A model generated the notes under the pieces. The model ran no database searches. It was not told the DNA's origin and was given only the letters and a program-made list of their open reading frames with translations. A program made the position numbers and the translations under genes. A stretch of DNA of 64,000 nt from Margaritifera margaritifera (lineage: Eukaryota > Mollusca > Bivalvia > Unionida > Margaritiferidae): the NCBI GenBank assembly GCA_029931535.1, contig JAQPZY010001684.1:4756001-4820000 (forward strand), written 5' to 3'. This document shows, piece after piece, positions 47,939-58,984 of this stretch (positions are counted from its first letter, which is position 1; each line of letters opens with the position of its first letter).

Positions 47939-48565
47939 CGCACTATCTACATTTGTGGTCAATCCAACTTTCAGCTTTATATTTTCATAGTCTTATAAAG
48001 TCAAATTTGTTTGGGATTTTTCTTATTCCATGCTTTTTTATTATACACAGTAAAAATGATATGATCAGATTGCCTTCGTTGTTGATGTAAACCAAAATAA
48101 CACCTCTGTAGCTTACAAATTGTTTACACATAATTCCATGCGAATGTCGGAAAAAGTAGTTGCAGTGGTCGGGGATAAATTATTATATTTTTTTCGATTC
48201 ATACAAGTATAAACAAAAGAAATTCAAAAGGGCTTGGCCAATCAGATATGCTGGAAATCGTAATGAAGAAAGAAAAAGTTAATGAATAGATGGTAAATTA
48301 TATAATTATTGTACTAAAACATTAAACAACATGTTTCTAAAATATAAAATTATTTGCAAAAAATTAAAACGAGGGAGAAATAAAATTGCCCTGTAGAGTA
48401 ATTTATCAACCAAATTCAGAACCTCATGAAAGTTATGACAACATGTCAAGAATTAATTTAGTCACATGGTTCCATGTTGTAACTTTATCTGGTGGCAAGT
48501 AATGTAGCGTGGATACCTCGAGCCATGCTTAGTTTGTATTTTTTTTTCGCGATTTGGTAGGCATT

Positions 48566-48621
<56 letters not shown>

Positions 48622-48860
48622 TAATCAGATTCAATATCGTGTTTCATTTTATCGATGTGGGTTTTCCTACCCAAAGTGGGACATAGACTGTGAGGCATTA
48701 TGTGACAAAGAATATTAATTGGTCTGATAAAAGTTTCTTCTGTCAATAATGATATGATTTTATTTCTAAGTTAAACTTGTGTGGTTTATAATATAAAGAT
48801 ATCAGCTTCTACATCTTTGTCAATTGTTTGTGTGCGTGTGTGCTTCGTAAAGCTTTTCTT
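47936..48860. other. Gene-poor stretch with (CA)n at 48567-48620
   Basis: No gene recognised. A pure CA tract of about 54 bp lies at 48567-48620. Confidence 0.55.
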
Positions 48861-48875
48861 ATTTGATAGTCGAAG

Positions 48876-49032
48876 AGGTTTTGGAATTTTGAGAGGGACG
48901 CCACACAGCACAAATTTGGCATAGCAATAACTGCAGGTGTATCACGTGTAACTGAAGTTGGAGGAGGGCGAGCAGTTTCTGGTAAAGCACTGGGAATATT
49001 AAAGGAAGTGTTTATAGCTTATTACAAACAAG

Positions 49033-49036
<4 letters not shown>
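48876..49036 (+). pseudogene. Unrecognised ORF fragment with Gly-rich segment
   Basis: After two stops the plus strand reads about 55 codons: FERDATQHKFGIAITAGVSR, then VTEVGGGRAVSGKALGI and LKEVFIAYYKQAF, running into (TA)n. A charged helical start, a small-residue glycine-rich centre and an amphipathic end give a protein-like profile, broadly like the minus-strand ORF at 21655-21840. ApoL-like membrane-segment proteins have such a layout, but no motif is decisive. The C-terminus has been lost into the microsatellite. Confidence 0.3.

Positions 49037-49109
<73 letters not shown>
49037..49109. repeat. (TA)n microsatellite
   Basis: About 36 TA units. Confidence 0.97.
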
Positions 49110-49112
<3 letters not shown>

Positions 49113-49598
49113 CCAGTAAAATATGTCAGCGTCGGCTTTGCTCCGGTAAGCAAAAAGGAGGTGGGGAAATTTATTTCAAATACTAGTACTACAATGCAAC
49201 GAAAACACATTTAAGTTTCTGCACTAAAAATAACAGCTAAAAGATATTATTTCCTGTGATATGTTATTCTGCCATTTTAACTGTTGCTTCCATTCTGATT
49301 ATTAAAAATGTATAATATCGCTTTTATTCGTTAAATCCTCAGTATTGCATAGATAGACATAAGAAAATTTTAAAAAAATACAACAATTACTAAATACATA
49401 ACTTCTACAAGCCTTCTTTACCACATACAGACATTAAAACTTGTATTTAACAGTCGGTCATGGGATGACTTATTTTGTCCGTTATATAAAGGTTTCTACT
49501 ATATTGAAACTTAAATGATAAATCATGATAATAAACGGTTCTCTAAACCTTGTCCGTTATGACCCTTTGTCCGTCAGAGACAGTTGTCAGTTAAGACA

Positions 49599-49769
49599 GT
49601 TTTACTGTACAAATGTGAGTTCTACCGGAGGGGAGATAGACTAGCACACAGACATAACTGCATTACAGAAACACCAAGATGCAGTATATTGTATCCTTGT
49701 CGTTTTTGCTACAATGAGAGATTTCATAAAATACAATTTGCTTGCATTGATGGTGTATGTACAAAATGA
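49599..49769 (+). pseudogene. Cys-rich ORF, possible decayed nuclear-receptor second zinc finger
   Basis: The plus strand encodes YKCEFYRRGD, a spacer, HNCITETPRCSILYPCRFCY, and ERFHKIQFACIDGVCTK before a stop. The spacing of Cys residues, the I-T-E-T-x-R segment, P-C-R-F and a following R-F-x-K-I resemble the second zinc finger and C-terminal extension of a nuclear-receptor DNA-binding domain. No first finger is seen, and the cysteine spacing is not canonical. If genuine it is a decayed exon or retro-copy; it may be chance. Confidence 0.3.
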
Positions 49770-49809
49770 AAATATAACAACAAATACTGGGAAAAACTTT
49801 TATGTAAAT

Positions 49810-49948
49810 GTCTGTCTGTCTATCTGTCTGTCTGTCTGTCTGTCTGTATGTTTGTATGTATGTATGTATGTATGTTTGTATGTATGTATGTATGTATGTA
49901 TGTATGTATGTATGTATGTATGTATGTATGTATGTATGTATGTATGTA
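49810..49948. repeat. Compound (TCTG)n(TATG)n microsatellite
   Basis: TCTG units shift to TATG units at about 49847. Confidence 0.97.
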
Positions 49949-51170
49949 CTTTAAGGGTACATTGGCACAATCCTGGTTGTTTAAAGCCGAGAAAGTTAAG
50001 GTATCAAAACATCATAGGCAAAAATAAATAAAATCCTTAAAATACAAAGTTAAACTTTTAAACCACACTCTTTTAAAAACGAAAGTATCGTCTCAACTGG
50101 AACGTTATCATGGGACGCATCCCAGAGCGAAACTGTTGTCTTATGGTACGAAGGAGGGTACATTGGGCCTATTATATATCCCCAAGTCCGCAGTGTCTGT
50201 GTGTGTGTGTGTGTGTGTGTGATGTATACATACTTCTCATTAAATATAACATACACAGCATTCCATTGCATGGAAAGGAGTATGCATTGATTAAGGTTGT
50301 ACCCTAACAAGTTTCCTTGGTAAATAATTTTAAGTCTATTTTAGCCCTATAGATAATTATCTTCTTCAACGTTTCCCCGACAAGACTGTGTAAGTCTTAA
50401 GACAGAGACGAGCAAAGAGCCGTCGAAAATACTAATTACTTTACCAAAGGCTTTATGACAGTATCAGCCCCTGACTTCGGGATAATTATTATGGTATTCC
50501 ATGAGAACTGGGGAGTATCAAAGCTGTTAAATCTCATCGACTTTGTATGTGATAGAGTAGGGGAAGGCGGAAGGATGCGAAAAGTGATGGGGGTGGGGGG
50601 AGCGGGATGCAATATTTGCTGCACAATGTTTGTAACGTATCTAGGAAATACGGTTCGTTTCACTAGATAAATTGGCAGATTGCCATAGGTGAAAAACGTT
50701 CCGTACAACAAGGAGGAAAACATACAGACAACCAGATTAATTTGAGGAGTCACAGATTGCAAATTAATTGCTTCGTGGAGGAAACAACGCTTAGCATGCG
50801 CGATTCTTATTTTTACACGCGCAGGAAAGGTGTATCTGCAAAACACATCTAGCACATTGAATGATTATGAGAACGAAAGTGATAGAAAAGAGTATTAGTG
50901 CATCTGTATTTATTACCCTGAGGATAACATGAGTGCACAGTCATCATTTTTGGAGGGTTACTAGAGACGCTGAAGCATAAATAAGGAAACACATTCCAGT
51001 TCGTTACTTATTCACTAAAATGCAAGCAAAACTGAAATTCATTGCAACTGTATATGGAAAATGTAATACGAAATATTATTCTAAAATATATCGTTAATGG
51101 AAGAAATTGATAAGTCATGTGTAACTTTCTATTAAAAGAAAAGTGTTTTCTTTTTATTGGGCTCCTGCAC

Positions 51171-51242
<72 letters not shown>

Positions 51243-51420
51243 GAAACTCGCTGTGTTCAACATGCTTAGAAGTCGAAAATAAAGTGTAGAGTTTAGAGAG
51301 AGACACTATATTAGGATAAACATTTGATAAGTGTGGAATCTTTTGAATCCTTTTTACTAACGGAGACCTTCAAATATTTGTGCAGAGCGAGAGAGAGAGA
51401 GAGAGATATTCTTAAAGGTA

Positions 51421-51504
<84 letters not shown>

Positions 51505-53400
51505 CCTTGTCATACGTTTTTAATACGTCATTTGCGTACATTCCATGATGGAGACATTCTTTTTCTGGCGTAAACATTGCATAGCAGTTGTTTATCACAT
51601 CATTTTGGAGGAAGAAGTATGTTAATACAATTAATATTGTGGATTAATTACCGCCTCGCTTTTTTCCTGCCATACTTTTATAAACACAGGTAAATCAAGA
51701 AGCAATTTGGTGAAGTATATTTATGCACAATTAGTTGACAAAGGCTGGCGAAATGCATCCTGATGATTGAAGTTTAGACTGTTTATTTTTTCCTGTATAT
51801 CCAAAGCCTTGTGCATTAATTGGAAACTCGAAGAAGCGCAAAAAAGTACCGCAGAGATTAAATGAGACAGAGAATGATTAATCGAAACTTTTGATGTTAG
51901 TGATGAATTCATGATAGGGAGAAGAAAAAACAGATTTAGTTACTGGAAAAAATGAATCAGCATCATCATTATTGTCGTCGTCGTGGTCATCAGCATCATC
52001 GTTGTCATTATTATTATCATTAATAGTAGTATCGTCATCATCATCATAATCATCCTTATTGTTACCGCTGTTTTTATTATTGTTGTTGGTATCTATGTTA
52101 TCTTTTATTGTCTTCACAATGCCACTACCACTACCATCATCAACAAAATATTGTATGTGATTTATTTTTTGGGACTTTTATTGTTGATATTGTCCATGAG
52201 TACAAAAAGCGTCTTTGTTGATGTTGTTCTTGTTGCTGCTGTTGGTGATGGTGATTTAATTACGATGGTGATACATTTTTTGGATAAGTAAATGCATGTT
52301 TCGGTGTCTTCGATGTTGCTGCCATATAGTACGATATTGTTGTCACAAGAAATATAATGATGAGATAAAAACTTTCATGTAATAGCAAAACGAATAGACA
52401 GACATTTAATTCCAAATCTTCTCTCTTTCTCTCTCTCTCTCTCCACTTTGCAGTACTAAGAATTTCATTTGGAATACGTCCATTTAGATTAAACTTTCTT
52501 ACACAACCTATTCAAATTGCCGAGTTTATCTTCAATGAATAAATGTCTTATTATTTAGACGGTGACACCGAAATATGAATGAATTTGCGTTTTACTTCCC
52601 AATTGTCATTCTAGCATCATTTACTCTCTATATTCTACAAAAAATGTATTTTTTCCTCTAATTCATTTCACTATTTACTCATTTAATTCGAATGCAGTTT
52701 CTCTTGACGCTTTATTCAATGCACTGGAGAAAATTGTCGGAATGGACATATTTCTTCGTAGAGTATATTCGAAAAAGAAATGATTTCCAGGTTTTCCCAT
52801 TGTTAAAACATATCCTAAACGTTCAATAACCGCAAACTGAGTTTGCCCTACGAACCACAATACCTTTCTGTGTAAATAAACAATATATTTGGCATTTACT
52901 ATCAGAGGAAAGGATAAAAGCACAACACGTGCCACATTACTGCTGTTTAACTCTGTTCAGGGCAAGATACGAGGATTATTTCTGGACAAAGAACTTTTAT
53001 ATCGTATCAATCAGCTCTCCTGGATAGCCGCATCCATTAATGAGACCTAGTTACCCCAGCACAGTTTACTGCATTTACCAGTTGAATTTGAATTTAACGA
53101 CCGTGTGCGTTTGAACCAATAAACAATCTCGTGAGATGGATATTAATGTAAATGGGACAACTTGGAGAGAGGAGCGGGGATCGAGGTGATTGTAACTTGC
53201 GAATGAGGTGTGCACTCAGAACTAGTGGTTACGGTAATAGGAGAGGCGGTATTGTTTATACCAAATTATATTCTTATCTTTTGTAAGCTTCCATCCAGTA
53301 AAATAAACAAGCATCTTTCTATAACTAAAGGTCACGTATATGTCTTTAGCAAACATTGTTCGTCCTTCTCAATGTCACCGACCGAATCTCAGCATTATTG
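49949..53400. other. Gene-poor stretch with microsatellites
   Basis: Contains (GT)n 50197-50221, (CT)n 51173-51237, (GA)n 51386-51406 and 51425-51502, and imperfect (ATC/ATT)n 51960-52060. Open frames of 139 codons (50436-50855, minus) and 86 codons (52675-52935, minus, GTG start only) have no recognised domain and no clear splice signals. Confidence 0.5.
51173..51502. repeat. (CT)n and inverted (GA)n microsatellites
   Basis: (CT)n at 51173-51237 faces (GA)n at 51425-51502, forming a potential long-range hairpin. Confidence 0.95.

Positions 53401-53403
<3 letters not shown>

Positions 53404-53486
<83 letters not shown>
53404..53486. repeat. (TA)n microsatellite
   Basis: About 41 TA units. 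Confidence 0.97.
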
Positions 53487-53489
<3 letters not shown>

Positions 53490-54036
53490 TGTTTGTTTTG
53501 CTGATGGAAATTTTGTCTTCTCCTGATGAAGAACCTGATTAGCTCGAAAACGTTCGGAACATGTTTTAAATTGCGCAATTACCAATTTTAGTATGAATAT
53601 ATTCCACCATGGCCGCACGACAAAGCTCTGTCAAAAGTCACTGCCATTACCCTCCAAAGTTTCTGCAAAGATCTCAAGCAAACGGCAATTTTTAATGTAA
53701 GTAGTTACGTAAGCGTCAAATATCAATAAATTAATCCTTTCTTATGAATGTTTAAAGCATCAATTTTTTATTAGCTTTTTTTTTTTTGTTGTTGTACTTG
53801 TTTTGATATTTTTTAATTTCAGTTGTAATAAGCATAAAAAGTCAAAAGAAAAGCTTGGAACAATTTCCTGTCATGTGTAAAATTAGCTGGGTGAGCAGGC
53901 ATGTCAGAGGACTCTCCAGCCAAGGAGATTTGAAGTTGAGAAGCTTAGCCTAAATTTAAGGCGAAAGAGGGAAGAATAGTCGATATGGTCAAGTAGAGAG
54001 CCACGTGGGCTTTTCACTGCTAACAATTGTATCATC

Positions 54037-54037
<1 letters not shown>

Positions 54038-54131
<94 letters not shown>
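54038..54131. repeat. Compound (TA)n(TG)n(TA)n microsatellite
   Basis: TA units are interrupted by about seven TG units at 54099-54112. Confidence 0.97.
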
Positions 54132-54447
54132 AGTAAGTCCTTTTGCGTCACTGCCGTCAAATATATCCAGTAACTGGTAGTAGCCTAAAGAAAGATTTCA
54201 GAGTGTTCCGAAGAGTCTAAGACAGCAATAAAAACGCGAGGTATGAGTGTTCGTCACTGTGTTTAGTTGTCTGTGTTATCTATATCTATATTGTCCATAT
54301 ACCAGTAGGACAAGAGAATAAATGTCGGGCGAAAAGATAAACATAGACTAAGCAGCACATGCTAGATACAAAATATGATCAGTCTTATCACAGGCGAGTT
54401 TGTCAAAAAGAAACTGAAAAAGTTGTTACACGAATAAACCTCCACAT

Positions 54448-54595
54448 CAGTGGCGTGCTAAAGGTGGCGACGATGATGGCCCAAAGGGCCAGAATACGAG
54501 GCCCGAATTTTTATCAGCTGTTTTGGCGCCCAAGACCTCTGGCGCCCGGGGCAACAGCCCCGTCCGTCCCCCCCCCCCCCGTTAGTACGCTACAG
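54448..54595. mobile_element. hAT-type MITE, 148 bp, with TIRs and 8-bp target duplication
   Basis: The left end CAGTGGCGTGCTAA is matched by the right end, whose reverse complement is CTGTAGCGTACTAA (11 of 14). Flanks are CTCCACAT (54440-54447) and TTCCACAT (54596-54603), an 8-bp target duplication with one mismatch, the size typical of hAT transposons. The interior is GC-rich and has a run of C. It is too short to code and non-autonomous. Confidence 0.85.
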
Positions 54596-54764
54596 TTCCA
54601 CATATCTTAATGAGTCATCAAAAAGATGAAAAAGAGTCAGGTGGAAGAACATTTCACCTTATCTGGTTATACTTTCAGTAGCATCATTTTAACTGGACTT
54701 GGCCACAACCTCAGCTGCAGTCCATAAACTATGAAGGAAAAGAAACATATTAGTAGTTATATGA

Positions 54765-55205
54765 GACACTTGGGGCCCATGTTAAAAGTGGCCAAACTAG
54801 TATAGGCACAAACGGTCAGTTTAACATGGGGGAAATGGTAAAATTGTTAGAAGTGGTTGACCTACATTGGGTAAAAATGTATAGGTTCAAAAGGGAATTA
54901 AATATCGGGAAGCTTTATAGGCTTTAATATGGGGATTGATTATAGGCCCCAAACGGGAATATAACATGGTGAAGGATTATAGGTCCAAACGGGAATTGAA
55001 CATTGTTGGTTAAATTAGTTATATACTATCCAAGACATACTCTTTGATATACTATCCAACACACCACATTTTGATTACTATCCAGCACACACACTTTTTT
55101 ATATACTATCCAACACCTACATTTTTATACACTATCCAACATATACTTTTTGATTACTACCCAAAACACACTTTTTAATTACTATCCAACACACTCCCGA
55201 GTATC
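54765..55205. repeat. Two adjoining minisatellites related to the 41-47 kb block
   Basis: At 54765-55015 variants of 'TTAACATGG' and 'TTATAGGTCCAAACGGGAAT' repeat about every 45-60 bp. At 55020-55205 'ACTATCCAACACA' and 'TTTTTGATT' repeat about every 28 bp. The latter is the reverse complement of the 44520-44935 minisatellite family. Confidence 0.8.
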
Positions 55206-57298
55206 CAACGAAAAGGATAGGAGTGTTCATAGACACGATGTAGTTTCATATATACAAATATACTATCACATAATGGTAGAAGTGTTTATAGACACACTAT
55301 AACCACATAAACATACAGTACTATCACACACACACGAGGAATGTAACAGAGTGAATGTTGCAAATGTCATTGTAAAGTTATGAAATTGGAAAAAAGGTAT
55401 TCTCAGCGTTTTGATGTATGTGATTTTGCACTGGATTAAATCCGTAGCATGTTTTAGGATGCTAGACCTTGAGTGCATCTGTTTGGGACTTGATTGATTA
55501 TTAATGGGGTCTTGTTTGGTAACTATGTCAGAAGAAACTGGACAGGGGTTAACGATCGGATTTTGATTATCGAAATGGCCAAGGTTTGAAATGTTGCAGA
55601 AGCAACGTTTGTACTCGTTGAAATATTTGTCATAAGTTGAAACTTTGCAGAGATCTGTATTTGGAGGGGAGCGGGGAATGTAGAATTTTTAGTTTGGGGT
55701 GTCTTTCCCATGTGAAATCTCGTGTTTTAAAAATAACTTACACAGCGGAATCAGGCAGTCCAGTTTTTTGCGCGAGGCGAAAAGGTCTTGACTCCGAGGG
55801 ACGAGACCCTCGTAAAGTTTGTCCAAGGGAAGTGCTAGTTGTGTCTATGAGAGACACGGAACCACGGTGTAAGGTGACGGTTCTGAAAAAGTGAAAAGAG
55901 AGCGAACCTCAAAGCTAAAAGGTACTGTGTCTTAATTTCATACACAATTTCTTTGATATGAGTCTTAAGATAAGTGTTTGAATTGATTTGTCTTAAATGA
56001 TATAGGAAATCATGTATGCTAAGAATTGATTATTTTTAGGTTTTTGTGATGCTTTTATGCTGATGAATTGTTAGTTAGCAATAATGTAGTATAAGCTAAG
56101 AAGTGAATTTTGTTTGATTTATTTGTTTAACTCAGATGTGAATTCTTTTAACCTATGAATTGGTTGTATTAACATTTGAGCAGCAGATGTGGACTGTACG
56201 GTTATTTATTGCCCAGCCAGGAGTGTAGTGGGTAAGCAACTCGGCCCTGGACTTATCTGCCGGGACAGGTCCAGGGTTTTGCTCACACCAGTAAAACACC
56301 GGTAAAAACGGATTTTTTTTGCGGCGGCCCACCGGGATTTGTCCCGGTATGCCCAATAGCCAGTACACCAATGTGCCCAGCGTATGTGTGCATGAGTCCA
56401 ACATTTAGTTCAAGATAGTGACACTGCAGGGGCTTAATTGTCATCAAGCGAGAGTAGACTATGCTCTCGATCAATTAGTAATGGTAACTAGTTCTATTGG
56501 AGACATACATTAATTTTCCTACACTATGTTAATTATCTATGGAAAGAGAGAAGCAAGAGTGAGTGTATATAGACCAGAACGGCATTGTTTGTATTGGATG
56601 CAAGGTATTGACCTGAAACCAATTAGCAGTGGAGTGTCTGCTGTGAAATGTGATACAGGCTATTCTGAATGTACCGGAGAGTGGAATGTATGTTCTGGTC
56701 AGACTGTAAGAAATGAACGAAGAATTAGGCCGCATATATTTTATTTTTATCAGGAAAATAGCTTCCACAACCAGTATAAAAGACTGAATGCTCAAGAGAG
56801 GCCACTTAAGGCGTTGGGACTCATAATCAGGCAAGAGGGAACCCGAGAGTGTTTCGGTGCCAGTTGACCCCAACCGACAAGCTATGTTGATTCCAGAGAG
56901 TGAACAGCAACCAGTTATCAGGTCATAAAAGACATGTCGGACAATCAAAGTTCGAAACACTCATTCGATTTCGTGATTTAATTTGCGTATCATTATAAAC
57001 GGAGCTGCTAATTGCACTTAAGAACTTTGAGTTAATTGATTTTTCTGTTAGAGGTGCATCATGCAATTGGTCCTGTACAGTTTTATTTTGTTTGATTTAA
57101 TTAATTAAATTGTTGTACTCTTTATACAGGGGCACATGTTGTTCTATTCTCTATCTCTGCTCAGATCTCCATCCATTTTTTTTCTTCTAATATTCGCTCG
57201 ATCCGGTCTATAACACCGTAGTCGATCATCCTCTAGGCCTCGATAACCACCAAACCCCACGACAAGGAGTAGTATCTCTCTTTTCTATAGCTGTGGAT
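55206..57298. other. Mostly gene-poor stretch with a possible tRNA-like SINE near 56215
   Basis: At 56221-56290 a TGTAGTGGGTAAGC segment resembling a polymerase III A box precedes a GC-rich fold and GGTCCAGGGTTTTGCTC. This may be a decayed tRNA-derived SINE. Open frames at 55637-55894 (85 codons) and at 56526-56960 on both strands have no recognisable domain. Confidence 0.4.
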
Positions 57299-57314
57299 GG
57301 CCCCTAAAAGGGCC
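57299..57314 (-). promoter_or_regulatory. Histone-type mRNA 3' stem-loop (second copy)
   Basis: On the minus strand GGCCCTTTTAGGGGCC forms a 6-bp stem (closing pair T-G wobble) with a 4-base loop, followed by ATCCACA and, nine bases later, AGAAAAGAGAGATAC. This is the architecture of replication-dependent histone mRNA 3' ends: stem-loop, ACCCA-like tail and purine-rich downstream element for U7 snRNP. It lies 28 bases downstream of the TAA of a short Cys/Arg-rich ORF. Confidence 0.8.
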
Positions 57315-57342
57315 GTTCGGTGTTGTCCTGGATTATGGGTGC

Positions 57343-57399
57343 TTATCTATATTCCGGACAACTGCACCTCCAGGGTTTGGCGCGACAACAACGACACAT
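57343..57399 (-). CDS. Tiny Cys/Arg-rich ORF upstream of a histone-type stem-loop
   Basis: ATG to TAA encodes 18 residues, MCRCCRAKPWRCSCPEYR, with five Cys and four Arg. The frame is open upstream by about 14 codons to a stop, without another ATG. The short distance to the histone-type 3' processing signal (28 bases) is what one expects for a histone-like or protamine-like transcript. The peptide composition is protamine-like but too short to classify. It could also be the last coding remnant of a larger gene. Confidence 0.35.
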   Translation of the reverse strand: MCRCCRAKPWRCSCPEYR

Positions 57400-57687
57400 C
57401 TTGTCTAAATATTTCGTAGGTGTAGTACACAATTCAAGTCAAGAGAAATCGCACGGACCTAAAAGAAACTATTCTTCTTAGTTGTGCACATAGGTTTAAC
57501 ATTATACAAGGGTTAGGTAGTGTTTGTGCATGTACACTATATCCACAAATACACTATTACACTGGGGTAGAAGGGGTTTAAGTTTTTTTTTGTTTTTGTG
57601 GAAGACATAGACATAAATAAATATACAAAAAAAATTGGCAATGATTGGCAATGATTGAATTGTACCTCTTTTCTAAGAGATGTGGAT

Positions 57688-57703
57688 GGCCCTGAAAAGG
57701 GCC
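57688..57703 (-). promoter_or_regulatory. Histone-type mRNA 3' stem-loop (best copy)
   Basis: On the minus strand GGCCCTTTTCAGGGCC is a perfect 6-bp stem with TTTC loop, followed by ATCCACA and TAGAAAAGAGGTAC, the expected cleavage region and purine-rich U7 target. All elements of the metazoan histone pre-mRNA 3' processing signal are present. The signal lies 69 bases after the TGA of the 53-codon ORF at 57773-57934. Confidence 0.88.
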
Positions 57704-57772
57704 GCTGGTTTTCTTCCACTCCTCCACCTCTTCTCCGTGCTGCTGCTGCTACTGCTTCTATTCCCATTTTTC

Positions 57773-57934
57773 TCATTTCCTTTGAATCTCCTCTTGCAGG
57801 GCATCTTCTACTTGATCTTGTGCCATCTTGAGGAAAATGGTGATTTTCTTTTCCATTTTCCGCTCGATGAGATGGTGTCTTACCCTGTGCATATGCACCA
57901 GGGCTTCGCTTAGTTTAGCAATCTTAGACGACAT
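57773..57934 (-). CDS. Short helical basic protein, unrecognised, with histone-type 3' end
   Basis: ATG to TGA gives 53 residues: MSSKIAKLSEALVHMHRVRH, then a basic segment (LIERKMEKK), a hydrophobic patch (ITIFLKMAQ) and an acidic helix (DQVEDALQEEIQRK). It looks like one or two amphipathic helices and resembles no core histone. The ORF is intact, unlike all surrounding Polinton genes. The frame stays open upstream to about 58018 but the first ATG is at 57934. It lies downstream of the protease on the same strand. It may be a nucleic-acid-binding or coiled-coil protein of the mobile element or a captured host gene. Function unknown. Confidence 0.5.
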   Translation of the reverse strand: MSSKIAKLSEALVHMHRVRHHLIERKMEKKITIFLKMAQDQVEDALQEEIQRK

Positions 57935-58256
57935 AGTTGTGGACGAGTCAACAATGGGTGGCAAAACTAGTGAACTAATTGCTTTATATGTCAGAATCAG
58001 GGACGTGAAGGAAAACATTCCTCCAAAAATCGGTATGCAGACGTGAAAGAAAACATTCTGTTTTTACAAAGATCGATCGAGAAAATGTGAATGAGCCTGT
58101 TCAAAAATGTTTTTCTTTTTATTTATAAAAAAAACAAATAAACACCATTTGTTCTAAATCAAAATTTTGTATAAGCCCCACTCACTGAAACATCAACCAC
58201 GAAGAGAAAGGATTAGGGATGGTCCCTTCCTCTTAATTTAAAAATTACCAAAAACA

Positions 58257-58860
58257 TTAAACATGAACGTATTTAAAAGGTTGACAACGTTGTGCAGTCA
58301 GACTTGACTTCCAATGATCTAATACAGTATCATTTTGCCATCGACGCACACTGTGTATCTGAGTTAACGAAAATATATAGCCATAATGTTCACTAAACCA
58401 CCTTTCTATTTTATCATTGTTTCTAGAGTACTCACGATCAAAACAAGTCACTAAATATTTTAAGGGAAATCCAAGACTGCGTTGACGAAGAAAATACATA
58501 CAATATTTTTTACACACAATGGAATCTGATCCTCATATTATTGAATTGAGTAGATATATTATTTGATTAAGTCGACTTCAAGCAGAAGTAATCCATAATA
58601 ATCAAAATATTCCACACTGTGATCGTTGGTACAGTAAACGGCTATCCAGTGGGTTCTTGGATGATGACTGTTGTCTGTTTTGATGACACAGGTTAGAACA
58701 TCTTTAGGTTTTTGATGTGGAAGTTCATCTTTAGCACACACAACTGGAATCTAAGAAGCTGTGTATGAATTGTGAGTCAGAAGGTAATGAAGTTCCCAGG
58801 TATCTATCTTTTCTTTTTTCACAGATAATGATAAGTCATTAGTTCACACCTGACTTTTTC
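58257..58860 (-). pseudogene. Polinton adenain-like cysteine protease, broken
   Basis: The minus strand shows two adjoining frames. The first (58559-58741) contains THWIAVYCTND with the catalytic His and VEYFDYYG with the acidic residue. The second (58257-58530) begins SIVCKKYCMYFLRQR, which contains the catalytic Cys in the same relative place as in adenovirus-type proteases, then a long C-terminal tail. A frame change with stops near 58555 separates them, and the N-terminus above 58741 is also broken. The enzyme matures capsid proteins in Polintons and related viruses. Position at the 3' end of the capsid gene cluster is typical. The triad is recognisable but the gene cannot make one protein. 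Confidence 0.85.
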
Positions 58861-58984
58861 CTTGAAAATATTTGTAAAGTTAGTCGATGAACGGTCAGTG
58901 TCCGTACTCTGTTTCAAGAGAGCTTCCATGCGTTTCGTCTCCAGAGAAGTCAGTGAAGGTAAGGAATGGTCACACAAGTCTTAA

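Noticed and set aside
50436..50855. 139-codon minus-strand open frame
   Set aside because: No ATG at its start, no domain, overlapping plus-strand frame of similar length; a chance open frame is more likely.
51311..51598. Frames with (SL)n and (RE)n
   Set aside because: Products of (CT)n/(GA)n microsatellites.
52675..52935. 86-codon minus-strand frame
   Set aside because: Begins with GTG rather than ATG and has no recognisable domain; could be a lost exon, but evidence is insufficient.
55637..55894. 85-codon plus-strand frame with basic C-terminus
   Set aside because: Somewhat protein-like but no motif, no splice sites and no matching frame elsewhere in the window.
56526..56960. 113- and 143-codon frames on opposite strands
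   Set aside because: Mutually exclusive frames without recognisable domain, signal peptide or splice support. The CTGEW...CSGQT phrase is too weak to call a thrombospondin repeat.
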